In this document: positions 45,839 to 54,469 of the stretch, piece by piece
How the letters are laid out: each line of letters opens with the position of its first letter
How positions within the stretch are numbered: position 1 is the first letter of the stretch
Source: Pseudoalteromonas spongiae UST010723-006
GTDB lineage: Bacteria > Pseudomonadota > Gammaproteobacteria > Enterobacterales > Alteromonadaceae
DNA length: 64,000 bases
Direction: 5' to 3'
NCBI RefSeq assembly: GCF_000238255.3
Contig: NZ_CP011039.1
Coordinates: 1,103,001-1,167,000, forward strand
The notes under the pieces: generated by a model
The model's input: the letters and a program-made list of their open reading frames with translations, nothing else
Told to the model about the DNA's origin: nothing
Databases searched by the model: none
Made by a program: the position numbers and the translations under genes

Positions 45839-45867
45839 ATATTACGGATTAGTGTGGTTTTCATCAA
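45839..45867 (-). promoter_or_regulatory. sigma70 promoter of the candidate small RNA
   Basis: On the minus strand, -35 TTGATG and -10 TAATAT with exactly 17 bp between them. Confidence 0.6.
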
Positions 45868-46290
45868 ACTAGAAAAATTATTTTTTGATATAAAAAAAAC
45901 TAATGCGATGATGTTTTTGGTTGTGCATATAACCATCAGTTAATTAATTGTTAATAATTACACCATTGTATTTAAAGGAAAAATTATTAAAGCGTAAAAT
46001 TTGTTCTATAAGTTTTATTGTTTTGGTGATTCTTATATTTAAAGTTTTGAGTATTTATTCATATTTAGTGAATAAACGTTATGTTTTTGAATGTTTAGTG
46101 CGTTATAAAATCATCATTTAGTATCATAAAGTTAATTTGTGTGTTTTTTTTGTTCAGTTGATGCGATTCTTAGTGTCTAGCCATTGTATGCAGGTATTAG
46201 TATGGTTAAACTAAATCTCATACTAACAAGGGAACTTTCCAAGCACTAAACGAACTAACCCTTGACTATCAATCATTTCAGGAGTGAGCA
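45868..46290. other. AT-rich leader region upstream of tolQ
   Basis: Very AT-rich, 423 nt. It contains no ORF with ribosome site. In particular no ybgC gene is present, although many gammaproteobacteria have it before tolQ. An inverted repeat TTAGTATG / CATACTAA with a 14-nt loop at 46197-46226 lies 64 nt before tolQ and may be an operator or leader hairpin. The tol promoter was not identified with confidence. Confidence 0.5.
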
Positions 46291-46977
46291 GTGGCCACCG
46301 AAATTTCAATTATTGACTTAATATTTAAAGCGAGCTTTTTGGTGCAACTTGTGATGTTGACTTTGGTATTAATGTCTATTTTTTCTTGGGCTATGATCAT
46401 TCAACGTCGAAAAGCGCTAACAGCGGCAAAAACGAATGCTAAAAAGTTTGAAGACAAATTTTGGTCGGGTGTCGATTTAAGTAAATTGTATGCGGAACTG
46501 TCTGCCCGTAATGAACTTGATGGCCTAGAGGCAATGTTCACTTCTGGTTTTAAAGAATACGCACGCCTTGCAAAAAACAATCATGCATCACCAGGTTCTA
46601 TTTTAGATGGCACGCACCGCGCAATGCGCGTAACGCTGTCTCGTGAAGTGGAAAAATTAGAATCAAGCCTATCATTCCTTGCAACGGTTGGTTCAATTAG
46701 CCCATACATTGGTCTGTTTGGAACGGTTTGGGGGATTATGACCGCATTTATCGCACTTGGCTCAGTAAAACAGGCAACTTTACAAATGGTAGCGCCTGGT
46801 ATCGCAGAAGCGTTGATTGCAACTGCAATGGGTTTATTTGCTGCAATTCCTGCTGTTATCGCGTTTAACCGTTTTTCACACACAGTAGAAAAAGTTGAAT
46901 CGTCTTACGGCAACTTTATGGAAGAGTTTTCTAATATTCTTCATCGCCAAGCTGTGGCAAAAGTGGAAGCAAACTAA
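46291..46977 (+). CDS. tolQ: Tol-Pal system inner-membrane protein TolQ
   Basis: Proton-channel component of the Tol energiser, homologous to ExbB and MotA. The 228-residue protein has three membrane helices: one near residues 12-33, and two around [20 protein letters not shown] and [20 protein letters not shown]. The start is GTG with AGGAG 6 nt upstream. It overlaps tolR by 1 nt (TAATG). Confidence 0.97.
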   Translation: MATEISIIDLIFKASFLVQLVMLTLVLMSIFSWAMIIQRRKALTAAKTNAKKFEDKFWSGVDLSKLYAELSARNELDGLEAMFTSGFKEYARLAKNNHASPGSILDGTHRAMRVTLSREVEKLESSLSFLATVGSISPYIGLFGTVWGIMTAFIALGSVKQATLQMVAPGIAEALIATAMGLFAAIPAVIAFNRFSHTVEKVESSYGNFMEEFSNILHRQAVAKVEAN

Positions 46978-47402
46978 TGTACCAACGTAAAAAACGTCGT
47001 CCGGTCGCCGAAATCAACGTAGTACCTTATATAGACGTTATGTTGGTTTTGCTTATTATTTTTATGGCGACAGCGGCCGTAATCACCCACGGTGTTAAGG
47101 TTGATTTACCACAGATGGAACAATCGGAGCTTGTTGAAGCAACGGAAACACCGCCAATTGTGGTATCAATCGATGCTGATGGTAATTACTATGCCAGTAT
47201 TGGTATTGATCCTGAAGCGCCAATGGAAGCAGTTGATATTGCTGCTCAAGTTAAATTGGCGTTGGATAAAGACCCCAAAACCCCAGTAATGTTAAAAGGC
47301 GATGGCAAGGTAACTTACCAAGAAGTGTTACTGCTAATGGATTTTCTAAAAAAAGCAGGCGTACCGTCGGTGGGATTAATGACGGAGTCTTTTGAGCAGT
47401 AA
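46977..47402 (+). CDS. tolR: Tol-Pal system protein TolR
   Basis: Stator partner of TolQ, homologous to ExbD. The 141-residue protein has a short cytoplasmic N-terminus (RKKRRPVAEINVVPYIDVML). One membrane helix carries the proton-conducting aspartate in YIDVMLVLLIIFM, and a periplasmic domain follows. It begins 1 nt inside tolQ and ends 2 nt before tolA. Confidence 0.97.
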   Translation: MYQRKKRRPVAEINVVPYIDVMLVLLIIFMATAAVITHGVKVDLPQMEQSELVEATETPPIVVSIDADGNYYASIGIDPEAPMEAVDIAAQVKLALDKDPKTPVMLKGDGKVTYQEVLLLMDFLKKAGVPSVGLMTESFEQ

Positions 47403-47404
47403 TT

Positions 47405-48292
47405 ATGAAAAACGACTTTAAATCTGCTCTGGTAAAATCATCAGCTTTGCATATTGGCATTATTGTCGCGCTTGTTATTGGCAACTGGTTACAGCCATCA
47501 ACACCACAAGTAATGGAAGTCACCTTAAACGCTCCCGTTAAGCCAGAGCAAAAAGCCGTTGAGGCCGTGTCGGTTGATAATAAAGCTGTAGAAAAGCGCA
47601 TTAACGAGCTCAAAAAGCAAGAAGCAGATAAAAAGGCCGCTGAGGCAAAACGCATTCGTGACATAGAACGTCGTGCTGCAAACGCTAAAAAGAAGCGTGA
47701 AGAAGAGGCAAGACGTATCGCCAAGCTTGAAAAAGAGCGCGTGCGTAAAGAAAGAGAAAAGAAAAAAGCGGAAGCCGCAGCGCGAGAAGCGAAGAAAAAG
47801 CAGCAAGCTGAACAGAAAAAAGCGGCAGAAGCGAAGAAGAAAGCCGAAGCGCTTGCGAAAAAACGCAAAGCAGAAGAGGAAAGACTGAAAAAAGCGGAGG
47901 CTAAACGTAAGGCCGATGCCGAAGCTGCGCGTCAAAAAGCACTCGCTGAAAAAATGATGCAAGAGCAACTTGCCGCGGAAGCTGCAGCGCGCAGTCGTGC
48001 TAAGCAAGCACAAGTACTTTCTGAAGTAGAAAAATACACCGCGCTTATTATCGCTAAAATCCAGCAAAACTTATTGTTGGAAGACAGCATGAAAGGCAAG
48101 CAATGTCGTCTTAACTTGCGCCTTGCGTTTAACGGTTTAGTAACACAGGTTGAAGCACTAAGTGGCGATAAACAAGTGTGTGAAGCCAGTATTCGTGCGG
48201 TACGCAGAGCTGATACATTACCAGTGTCAAAAGACAAAGCGGTTTTCGAAAAACTTAAAAATATTAACTTAACCATTAAACCAGATATTTAA
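47405..48292 (+). CDS. tolA: Tol-Pal system protein TolA
   Basis: Periplasm-spanning link between TolQR and Pal. The 295-residue protein has an N-terminal membrane helix (about 14-31, [15 protein letters not shown]). A long lysine/alanine/glutamate-rich helix (about 60-205, with many KKKAEA-type repeats) follows. The C-terminal globular domain III (about 215-295) has two cysteines, in [11 protein letters not shown] and GDKQVCEAS. It is shorter than E. coli TolA (421), mainly in the helix. The strong codon bias of the helix creates long false ORFs on the opposite strand. Confidence 0.95.
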   Translation: MKNDFKSALVKSSALHIGIIVALVIGNWLQPSTPQVMEVTLNAPVKPEQKAVEAVSVDNKAVEKRINELKKQEADKKAAEAKRIRDIERRAANAKKKREEEARRIAKLEKERVRKEREKKKAEAAAREAKKKQQAEQKKAAEAKKKAEALAKKRKAEEERLKKAEAKRKADAEAARQKALAEKMMQEQLAAEAAARSRAKQAQVLSEVEKYTALIIAKIQQNLLLEDSMKGKQCRLNLRLAFNGLVTQVEALSGDKQVCEASIRAVRRADTLPVSKDKAVFEKLKNINLTIKPDI

Positions 48293-48300
48293 GGGATAAC

Positions 48301-49656
48301 ATGATTAGCGCATTACAAAAATGGGCTTTGTTGGTTGTGCTATTAGTGAGTACAGCAGCGAACGCCGCTCTTGAAATTGTAATTACCGAAGGTGTCGATT
48401 CAGCACGCCCGATTGGTATCGTGCCATTTAAATATAGCGGAAATGGTATCGCGCCAAGCAATATTACAGACGTGATTGCTGCCGACTTACGTCGCAGTGG
48501 TCGTTTTAATCCAGTGGCGCCGGCTAATATGCCGCAGCAGCCAACAACGGATTTAGAAGTAGATTACAGCGCGTGGGTTTCTGAAGGTGTTGAAGCCATT
48601 TTAGTTGGTAGCATTACCGAACAAATGGGCGACCGTTACTTAGTGAGCTATCAACTAATTGATGTTATTCGCGGCCAAATTACGGGTGGCGATACAAAGA
48701 TTTTAAGTAAAGGTCGTTTAGTTAATTCGGAAGATCATATTTTAGATGCGCGTCAAACCGTAATTGGCAGCGATAGTTTCCGCCGTTACGGTCACCGAAT
48801 TAGCGACGTGGTGTACGAAGCACTTACTGGTGAACGCGGTGCGTTTTTAACTAAAATTGCGTATGTAATTGTACGTGAAAACGAAGATCGTCCATATCAA
48901 TTAGTGATTGCAGATTACGACGGTTACAACGAGCAAACGCTATTACGTTCGAAAGAGCCGCTAATGTCGCCAACGTGGTCACCAGATGGCACAAAGCTGG
49001 CGTACGTAACATTCGAAAATCGCCAGAGCCAGATTTATATTCAAGATATTTACACCGGTAAACGCGAGCGCTTAACAACCTTCAAGGGCATCAATGGTGC
49101 ACCACGATTTTCGCCTGACGGTAATAAGCTAGCAATGGTGCTGTCTAAAGACAAAAACGGTGCGACTGAAATCTACGTAATGGACTTGAAAAGTAAGAAA
49201 GCACGCCGCATTACAAGACACAGAAGTATCGACACTGAGCCAAGCTGGCATCCAAACGGTAAAGAAATCATTTTTACGTCGGAAAGGGCTGGTAATGCTC
49301 AGATTTATAGCGTAAATTTAGCAACTGGTAAGAAAAGAAGACTTACTTTTGACGGTGATATGAATTTAGCGGGTTCAATCACGCCTGATGGTAATAGCTT
49401 GGTGATGGTAAATCGTACCTTAGGTCGATACCATATTGCTAAAAAAGAATTAAAATCAGGTGACTTCAGTGTGTTAACACGTACTCGCTTAGATGAATCA
49501 CCAAGCATTGCGCCAAATGGCTCAATGATTATCTATAGTACGTTACATAATAATAAACAGGTCCTTGCATTGGTATCAATGGATGGACGGTTTAAAGCTC
49601 GCCTACCGGTAGCGGAAGGTGAAGTTAAGGCACCCGCGTGGTCGCCATTTTTGTAA
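48301..49656 (+). CDS. tolB: Tol-Pal system periplasmic protein TolB
   Basis: Periplasmic beta-propeller that binds Pal and regulates its contact with peptidoglycan. The 451-residue protein has a signal peptide (1 to about 21, ANAA). The N-terminal domain reads [20 protein letters not shown] six-bladed propeller follows with repeated SPDG-type turns: [31 protein letters not shown] and [12 protein letters not shown]. The position and length are normal for the family. Confidence 0.97.
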   Translation: MISALQKWALLVVLLVSTAANAALEIVITEGVDSARPIGIVPFKYSGNGIAPSNITDVIAADLRRSGRFNPVAPANMPQQPTTDLEVDYSAWVSEGVEAILVGSITEQMGDRYLVSYQLIDVIRGQITGGDTKILSKGRLVNSEDHILDARQTVIGSDSFRRYGHRISDVVYEALTGERGAFLTKIAYVIVRENEDRPYQLVIADYDGYNEQTLLRSKEPLMSPTWSPDGTKLAYVTFENRQSQIYIQDIYTGKRERLTTFKGINGAPRFSPDGNKLAMVLSKDKNGATEIYVMDLKSKKARRITRHRSIDTEPSWHPNGKEIIFTSERAGNAQIYSVNLATGKKRRLTFDGDMNLAGSITPDGNSLVMVNRTLGRYHIAKKELKSGDFSVLTRTRLDESPSIAPNGSMIIYSTLHNNKQVLALVSMDGRFKARLPVAEGEVKAPAWSPFL

Positions 49657-49694
49657 AGATTACAGGTTAGACTTTTAAAAAAGGAATCAACTCA

Positions 49695-50222
49695 ATGCAA
49701 CTTAACAAACTACTAAAAAGCCTACTCATTGCAGTGCCTGTAATGACGTTAGCTGCTTGTAGCTCATCTTCAACTGTTGAAGAAGATACATCTGCGAATC
49801 AAAGCAACCAAGGTCAAGAAGAAACAGTACAAGTTGAAACTGTTGCTAAAGAAAAGACGCCAGAAGAAATTCTTGCAGAAAAATATGAAGCGCTTCGTCA
49901 AGAGCAAATCATCTACTTTGGTTTTGATAAATCAACAGTTCGTAGTGATTACGTTGAGTTACTTCAAGCACACGCTGATTTCTTAGTTAAGAACCCAAGT
50001 GTTAAAGTACTTGTAGAAGGTCACGCTGATGAGCGCGGTACTCCTGAGTACAACATTGCACTAGGTGAGCGTCGTGGTGAAGCTGTATCTAAATACCTAC
50101 AAAGCCTAGGTGTTGCGGAAAGCCAAATCTCAGTAGTTAGCTACGGTGAAGAAAAGCCAATGGTTAAAACACGTACTGAAGATGCTTTCGCGAAAAACCG
50201 TCGCGCAGTTTTAGTATACTAA
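49695..50222 (+). CDS. pal: peptidoglycan-associated lipoprotein Pal
   Basis: Outer-membrane lipoprotein that binds peptidoglycan and TolA/TolB. The 175-residue protein has a lipobox ending LAAC (lipidated Cys22) and a flexible acidic linker. The OmpA-like domain has [34 protein letters not shown] and NRRAVLVY, with the diaminopimelate-binding Asp and Arg of that motif. An AAGGA ribosome site precedes the ATG. Confidence 0.97.
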   Translation: MQLNKLLKSLLIAVPVMTLAACSSSSTVEEDTSANQSNQGQEETVQVETVAKEKTPEEILAEKYEALRQEQIIYFGFDKSTVRSDYVELLQAHADFLVKNPSVKVLVEGHADERGTPEYNIALGERRGEAVSKYLQSLGVAESQISVVSYGEEKPMVKTRTEDAFAKNRRAVLVY

Positions 50223-50235
50223 TATAGAAGATAAT

Positions 50236-50997
50236 ATGATTAAGCCGAAAGTTATTTTGGCAACCATGTTTCTTAGCGGGAGCAGTCAGTTACTGGCTGC
50301 TCCCGCTCCTGTTTCTGAGGTAGGCGCAAGTTCAAGCATGTCATCGACAGCACTTGAAACGCGTTTACAAACTTTAGAGCGCATGGTTGCAAATCGAAAC
50401 GTACAATTTCTTCAATTGCAGCAGCAATTGGAATCACTACAAGATGAAGTAAGCCAGCTACGCGGTGTTACCGAAGAGCAAGGCTACCAATTGGAAAAAG
50501 TGCTGCAACGTCAGCGTGAGCTGTATCAAGAAATTGAAACGCGCGTATCGAGTTATAGCGCACCGACACAAGTAGCAGACACACCTTCAGATGTTAGCTC
50601 TGGCACAATGAGCAGTAACTTGTCTGAGAATGATGCTTACGATCGCGCTGTACAACTCATTATGCAAGATAAACGCTATGATGATGCGATCCCTGAGTTC
50701 AAAGCATTTTTAACAAACTATCCTGATTCAGTTTATGTGCCTAATGCACATTATTGGTTAGGTCAGTTACTGACAATTAAAAATGACAGCAAAGGTGCAC
50801 TTACGCACTTTGAAAGTTTAGTGAATGGTTTCCCTGACTCAAATAAGCGTTCAGATGCCATGCTTAAACTTGCAAACACCTATTTAAAAGAAGGTGAAAC
50901 AGTACGTGCGAAAAAAATCTTAAATGATTTAGTGGCACAATACCCTGATTCAACCCCTGCGAAGTTGGCTGTTGAAAAATTAGCGAGTCTTAATTAA
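50236..50997 (+). CDS. cpoB: cell division coordinator CpoB (YbgF)
   Basis: Periplasmic TolA-binding protein that couples outer-membrane constriction with PBP1B activity in E. coli. The 253-residue protein has a signal peptide (1 to about 21). A trimerising coiled coil follows (about 35-105, LETRLQTLERMVANRN onward), then a linker and three TPR repeats (about 130-253, such as YDRAVQLIMQDKRYDDAIPEF). It lies 13 nt after pal, at the end of the tol operon. Confidence 0.95.
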   Translation: MIKPKVILATMFLSGSSQLLAAPAPVSEVGASSSMSSTALETRLQTLERMVANRNVQFLQLQQQLESLQDEVSQLRGVTEEQGYQLEKVLQRQRELYQEIETRVSSYSAPTQVADTPSDVSSGTMSSNLSENDAYDRAVQLIMQDKRYDDAIPEFKAFLTNYPDSVYVPNAHYWLGQLLTIKNDSKGALTHFESLVNGFPDSNKRSDAMLKLANTYLKEGETVRAKKILNDLVAQYPDSTPAKLAVEKLASLN

Positions 50998-51025
50998 GAC
51001 TCGCAACACCACTTGTTTGTAAACG

Positions 51026-51050
51026 AAAAGTGAAAACATTATCACTTTTT
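51026..51050 (+). terminator. probable terminator of the tol-pal-cpoB operon
   Basis: AT-rich stem AAAAGTGA / TCACTTTT with an 8-nt loop and T-run, about 30 nt after the cpoB stop. The stem has few GC pairs, so efficiency is uncertain. Confidence 0.5.
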
Positions 51051-51122
51051 AGGCTAATCTTAATTTGTTGGTATAAAATTAGCCAACTGAGTCATAAAAC
51101 TTAAAAAAACCGTAATTTTAGG

Positions 51123-51150
51123 TTGCACTCATTTTTTAAATAAGTATTAT
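51123..51150 (+). promoter_or_regulatory. promoter of the tRNA-Lys array with GC-rich discriminator
   Basis: -35 TTGCAC, 16-bp spacer and -10 TATTAT, followed by AAGCGCCCGC. The GC block after the -10 is a stringent-type discriminator like that of the tRNA-Asp promoter. A-tracts lie upstream (TTAAAAAAAC). Confidence 0.7.
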
Positions 51151-51206
51151 AAGCGCCCGCAGCCGCTTGTTACGAAAGACAAAAACGCTGCGCAAAAAAT
51201 CTGATT

Positions 51207-51282
51207 GGGTCATTAGCTCAGTTGGTAGAGCAGTGGACTTTTAATCCATTGGTCGATGGTTCGAGTCCATCATGACCCACCA
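51207..51282 (+). tRNA. tRNA-Lys (UUU), copy 1 of 5
   Basis: A 76-nt gene with CCA encoded and anticodon TTT in loop CTTTTAA. Flanked by perfect complementary arms AAAAATCTGA (51195-51204) and TCAGATTTTT (51284-51293). Confidence 0.97.
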
Positions 51283-51326
51283 TTCAGATTTTTGCACTTC
51301 GAGTATTTCCCTTATGGGAATTGAGC

Positions 51327-51402
51327 GGGTCATTAGCTCAGTTGGTAGAGCAGTGGACTTTTAATCCATTGGTCGATGGTTCGAGTCCATCATGACCCAC
51401 CA
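51327..51402 (+). tRNA. tRNA-Lys (UUU), copy 2 of 5
   Basis: Identical to copy 1. Flanked by arms TGCACTTCGA (51293-51302) and TCGAAATGCA (51404-51413), one mismatch. A small hairpin (TTCCCTTATGGGAA) lies between the upstream arm and the tRNA. Confidence 0.97.
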
Positions 51403-51425
51403 TTCGAAATGCACTTGCTTAGAGC

Positions 51426-51501
51426 GGGTCATTAGCTCAGTTGGTAGAGCAGTGGACTTTTAATCCATTGGTCGATGGTTCGAGTCCATCATGACCCACC
51501 A
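51426..51501 (+). tRNA. tRNA-Lys (UUU), copy 3 of 5
   Basis: Identical to copy 1. Flanked by complementary arms GCTTAGA (51417-51423) and TCTAAGC (51505-51511). Confidence 0.97.
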
Positions 51502-51524
51502 TTTTCTAAGCCTTCTCTTTGAGC

Positions 51525-51600
51525 GGGTCATTAGCTCAGTTGGTAGAGCAGTGGACTTTTAATCCATTGGTCGATGGTTCGAGTCCATCATGACCCACCA
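51525..51600 (+). tRNA. tRNA-Lys (UUU), copy 4 of 5
   Basis: Identical to copy 1. Flanked by complementary arms TCTTTGA (51516-51522) and TCAAAGA (51602-51608). Confidence 0.97.
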
Positions 51601-51639
51601 TTCAAAGACCTTTCTATATGCAATGCGCATTCTATGAGC

Positions 51640-51715
51640 GGGTCATTAGCTCAGTTGGTAGAGCAGTGGACTTTTAATCCATTGGTCGATGGTTCGAGTC
51701 CATCATGACCCACCA
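51640..51715 (+). tRNA. tRNA-Lys (UUU), copy 5 of 5
   Basis: Identical to copy 1. Weaker flanking complement: TCTATGA (51631-51637) against TCATATC (51717-51723), five contiguous pairs. No clear terminator follows before nadA. Confidence 0.97.
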
Positions 51716-51841
51716 TTCATATCTTATTTATATTTCTTAATTATATTCATCGCGTTATTTTATCAATCACAAAACTGTCATTCAGTTGCCATTTTCAGTA
51801 TAATGCGCGCCAATTTCCTGTAGCAGTTCACGGTCGAGAAT

Positions 51842-52900
51842 ATGAGCTTAGCTGAACAAATTATGCCTGAGGATTATATTTTTCCTCCCAAGCCAGCCCC
51901 TTTATCAAACGATGAAAAGCAGGCGTATAAAGAACGTATTAAATCACTTCTAAAAGAGAAAGATGCGGTATTAGTGGCACACTATTATACCGATCCTGAA
52001 ATTCAAGCCCTGGCTGAAGAAACCGGTGGTTGTGTTGCAGACTCGTTAGAAATGGCGCGTTTTGGTAGTAAACACCCAGCAAAAACTATTGTGGTTGCAG
52101 GTGTGCGCTTTATGGGCGAGACAGCCAAAATCTTAACGCCAGAAAAAACAGTTGTGATGCCAACGCTAGAAGCAACGTGTTCACTGGATGTTGGTTGTCC
52201 AATTGATGAGTTCTCAGCGTTTTGCGATCAGCACCCAGATCGCAAAGTGGTGGTGTATGCAAATACTTCAACGGCAGTTAAAGCTCGCGCAGATTGGATT
52301 GTTACCTCAAGCTGTGCACTTGAAATTGTTGAACACCTTGACGAGCAAGGCGACAAGATTATTTGGGGCCCTGATAAACACTTAGGCTCGTATATTCAAA
52401 AGCAAACTGGCGCAGATATGATCATGTGGAATGGCGCATGTATCGTTCACGATGAATTCAAGACAAAAGCGCTAAAAGATATGAAAGCCCTGCACCCTGA
52501 TGCAGCGGTATTAGTGCACCCAGAGTCACCTGCTGAAATTGTTGATTTAGCTGATGCGGTAGGGTCAACGAGCCAGTTAATCAAAGCAGCACAAGAGATG
52601 GACAATCAAAAGTTCATCGTGGCAACAGATCGCGGCATTTTTTATAAAATGCAGCAATTGTGCCCTGAAAAAGAATTTTTTGAAGCACCAACTCAAGGTG
52701 AAGGTGCAACATGTCGTAGCTGTGCGCACTGTCCTTGGATGGCGATGAATGGCCTAAAAGCGATTGAAGAAGCATTGCTTGATGCAAGCGGTAAAGAAGT
52801 GTTTGTGGATATGGAGCTTCGTGAAGGCGCGCTACGTTCGCTTAATCGTATGCTAGATTTTTCTGCATCGTTAAAGTTGGCAACAACAAACAATACTTAA
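51842..52900 (+). CDS. nadA: quinolinate synthase A
   Basis: Iron-sulfur enzyme that condenses iminoaspartate with dihydroxyacetone phosphate to make quinolinate for NAD synthesis. The 352-residue protein has [20 protein letters not shown] near the N-terminus. Cluster ligands are seen in [20 protein letters not shown] and [16 protein letters not shown]. The order cpoB - tRNA-Lys array - nadA is also found in other gammaproteobacteria. It lies 104 nt before tRNA-Ser. Confidence 0.97.
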   Translation: MSLAEQIMPEDYIFPPKPAPLSNDEKQAYKERIKSLLKEKDAVLVAHYYTDPEIQALAEETGGCVADSLEMARFGSKHPAKTIVVAGVRFMGETAKILTPEKTVVMPTLEATCSLDVGCPIDEFSAFCDQHPDRKVVVYANTSTAVKARADWIVTSSCALEIVEHLDEQGDKIIWGPDKHLGSYIQKQTGADMIMWNGACIVHDEFKTKALKDMKALHPDAAVLVHPESPAEIVDLADAVGSTSQLIKAAQEMDNQKFIVATDRGIFYKMQQLCPEKEFFEAPTQGEGATCRSCAHCPWMAMNGLKAIEEALLDASGKEVFVDMELREGALRSLNRMLDFSASLKLATTNNT

Positions 52901-52945
52901 TGTGTTGTAATTTTAGCCGCTCATAATCAGTGTTCTAAAAAGTAC

Positions 52946-52974
52946 TTGCTTACAATCAAGGCTTTGCATAAGAT
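52946..52974 (+). promoter_or_regulatory. promoter of tRNA-Ser
   Basis: -35 TTGCTT, 17-bp spacer and -10 TAAGAT, followed by a moderately GC-rich ACGCCACAC. It lies 30 nt before the tRNA. Confidence 0.7.
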
Positions 52975-53003
52975 ACGCCACACATTGCAAGGCAGTGTAA
53001 TGC

Positions 53004-53145
<142 letters not shown>

Positions 53146-53246
53146 CGAATTATGTCTGGAGGGTGAGGCCCTCGATTTGGGTTCGACAAATTATCGGGAA
53201 TAATTTGAACCGCGAAGCGGGTAAATACAGGAATGTATTTAAGTTT
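53146..53246. other. run of four adjacent hairpins between repeats A and B
   Basis: In about 100 nt there are four successive inverted repeats: GAGGG/CCCTC (53159-53173), GTTC..CAAATTAT / ATAATTTGAAC (53181-53210), CCGC/GCGG (53210-53220) and AAATACA/TGTATTT (53223-53240). No ORF is present. It resembles a remnant of a small structured element inserted at the tRNA end; the type is not recognised. Confidence 0.5.
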
Positions 53247-53284
53247 ATCCCTCCCTCTCCGCCATTCTAGATTTAAAGAAAACG
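53247..53284. repeat. direct repeat B: second copy of the tRNA-Ser 3' end
   Basis: Starts ATCCCTCCCTCTCCGCCATT and is identical over 38 nt to 53076-53113, exactly 171 nt downstream. The sequence after it only faintly resembles the terminator. It suggests a second insertion or a tandem duplication at the same site. The following 53285-53591 is AT-rich, with no ORF seen except the leader of the NYN gene. Confidence 0.85.
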
Positions 53285-53591
53285 TCTTGTTTCATTGAGT
53301 TTTTTTACTCTCTACAATACCTCAAATCTTATCTCAACGATTGCGTCAGAATCGTAGCATTCTGAAAATTGCAACGGGATACCAATGCAATTTATTTGCA
53401 GCTAAATCGGTAAGTACAGTGTGGAAAGTTTAATGAAGGTATGGATTTAATCGACTTTTTTATGTGTTGTTATGAATTGCTCAACTCTACTTCAGTAACA
53501 TGAAAACAATTGATTTTATTATAAATAGTTTTAATTGAATGTTGCTTGTGGCATAAATATATAGTGGATAATTTGATAAAAGGACGTAGAG

Positions 53592-54305
53592 TTGAAAGAC
53601 AAGGAAAAAATTGCATTGTTTATTGATGCAGATAACGCTCCCGCTATAAAAATTGACGTAATCTTGTCTGAACTTGCACGATATGGCGTAGTAAACATCC
53701 GTAAAGCATATGGAAACTGGAAAAGCCCATGTATTAAACCGTGGGAAGATGTGCTTCACGAGTATGCTATTCAACCAATCCAGCAATTTGACTTAACCAA
53801 AGGAAAGAATGCAACAGACATAGCTTTGGTAATTGATGCTATGGATGTTCTCTATACTAAAGATGTAGATACTATTTGCTTAGTTTCCTCTGATTGTGAT
53901 TTCACACCATTAGTTACGCGTGCGCTTGCCGATGGCAAGTTTGTAATAGGCTTTGGTGAAAGAAAAGCACCAAGTGCATTCGTCAATAGTTGTTCCAAGT
54001 TTTTATATCTTGATGATATAGAACAAACTGAGCAGCCTGTTCAAAAACGTAAACCAAGTATTAAAAGCGACACTCGATTGATGAATATGTTGCGCCAGGC
54101 TGTTGAGGCATCTGAAGAAGATGACGGTTGGGCACAGCTTGGTCCTATTGGTAAACATATCTCTAACCATGCGTCGTTTGATCAGAGAAACTACGGGTTT
54201 AAGAAATTAAGTGATTTGTTTGCAGCCATAGATTTGTTTGAAATGAAGCGTACACATGGTTCAGTCACGTGGGTTAGAGATATTCGTAAACATAAAACTA
54301 GTTAG
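53592..54305 (+). CDS. NYN-domain putative RNase with C-terminal OST-HTH/LOTUS domain
   Basis: A 237-residue protein. The N-terminal NYN (LabA/DUF88-type PIN-like) domain has the acidic metal site spread over ALFIDADNAP, NATDIALVIDAMD and LVSSDCDFTPLV. Such domains are Mg2+-dependent RNases in several characterised cases. The C-terminal part (about 155-237) fits an OST-HTH/LOTUS RNA-binding domain (LMNMLRQAVEASEEDDGWAQ onward to VTWVRDI). The start is TTG at 53592 with AAAGGA 9 nt upstream. It is the first gene of the island; 164 nt separate it from the NTPase gene, so cotranscription is uncertain. Confidence 0.85.
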   Translation: MKDKEKIALFIDADNAPAIKIDVILSELARYGVVNIRKAYGNWKSPCIKPWEDVLHEYAIQPIQQFDLTKGKNATDIALVIDAMDVLYTKDVDTICLVSSDCDFTPLVTRALADGKFVIGFGERKAPSAFVNSCSKFLYLDDIEQTEQPVQKRKPSIKSDTRLMNMLRQAVEASEEDDGWAQLGPIGKHISNHASFDQRNYGFKKLSDLFAAIDLFEMKRTHGSVTWVRDIRKHKTS

Positions 54306-54469
54306 GAAATTTTTAAATCTATAAAAGTTATTTATTTGTAAAGTAATAATGATAAAAGTTAGTCGAGTCTTAAGTGAGATTTACTCCTAAGCCTGTAATA
54401 CTATGTGCTTTGTTAATGTTATAAGAAGATTTATCCTAGCTAAATTGAAACTGAAAATTAGGTAAAAAA

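Noticed and set aside
47251..48276. Long minus-strand open frames opposite tolA (205, 180 and 114 codons)
   Set aside because: They are low-complexity Phe/Ala/Ser-rich mirrors of the Lys/Ala-rich TolA helix; codon bias of tolA explains them.
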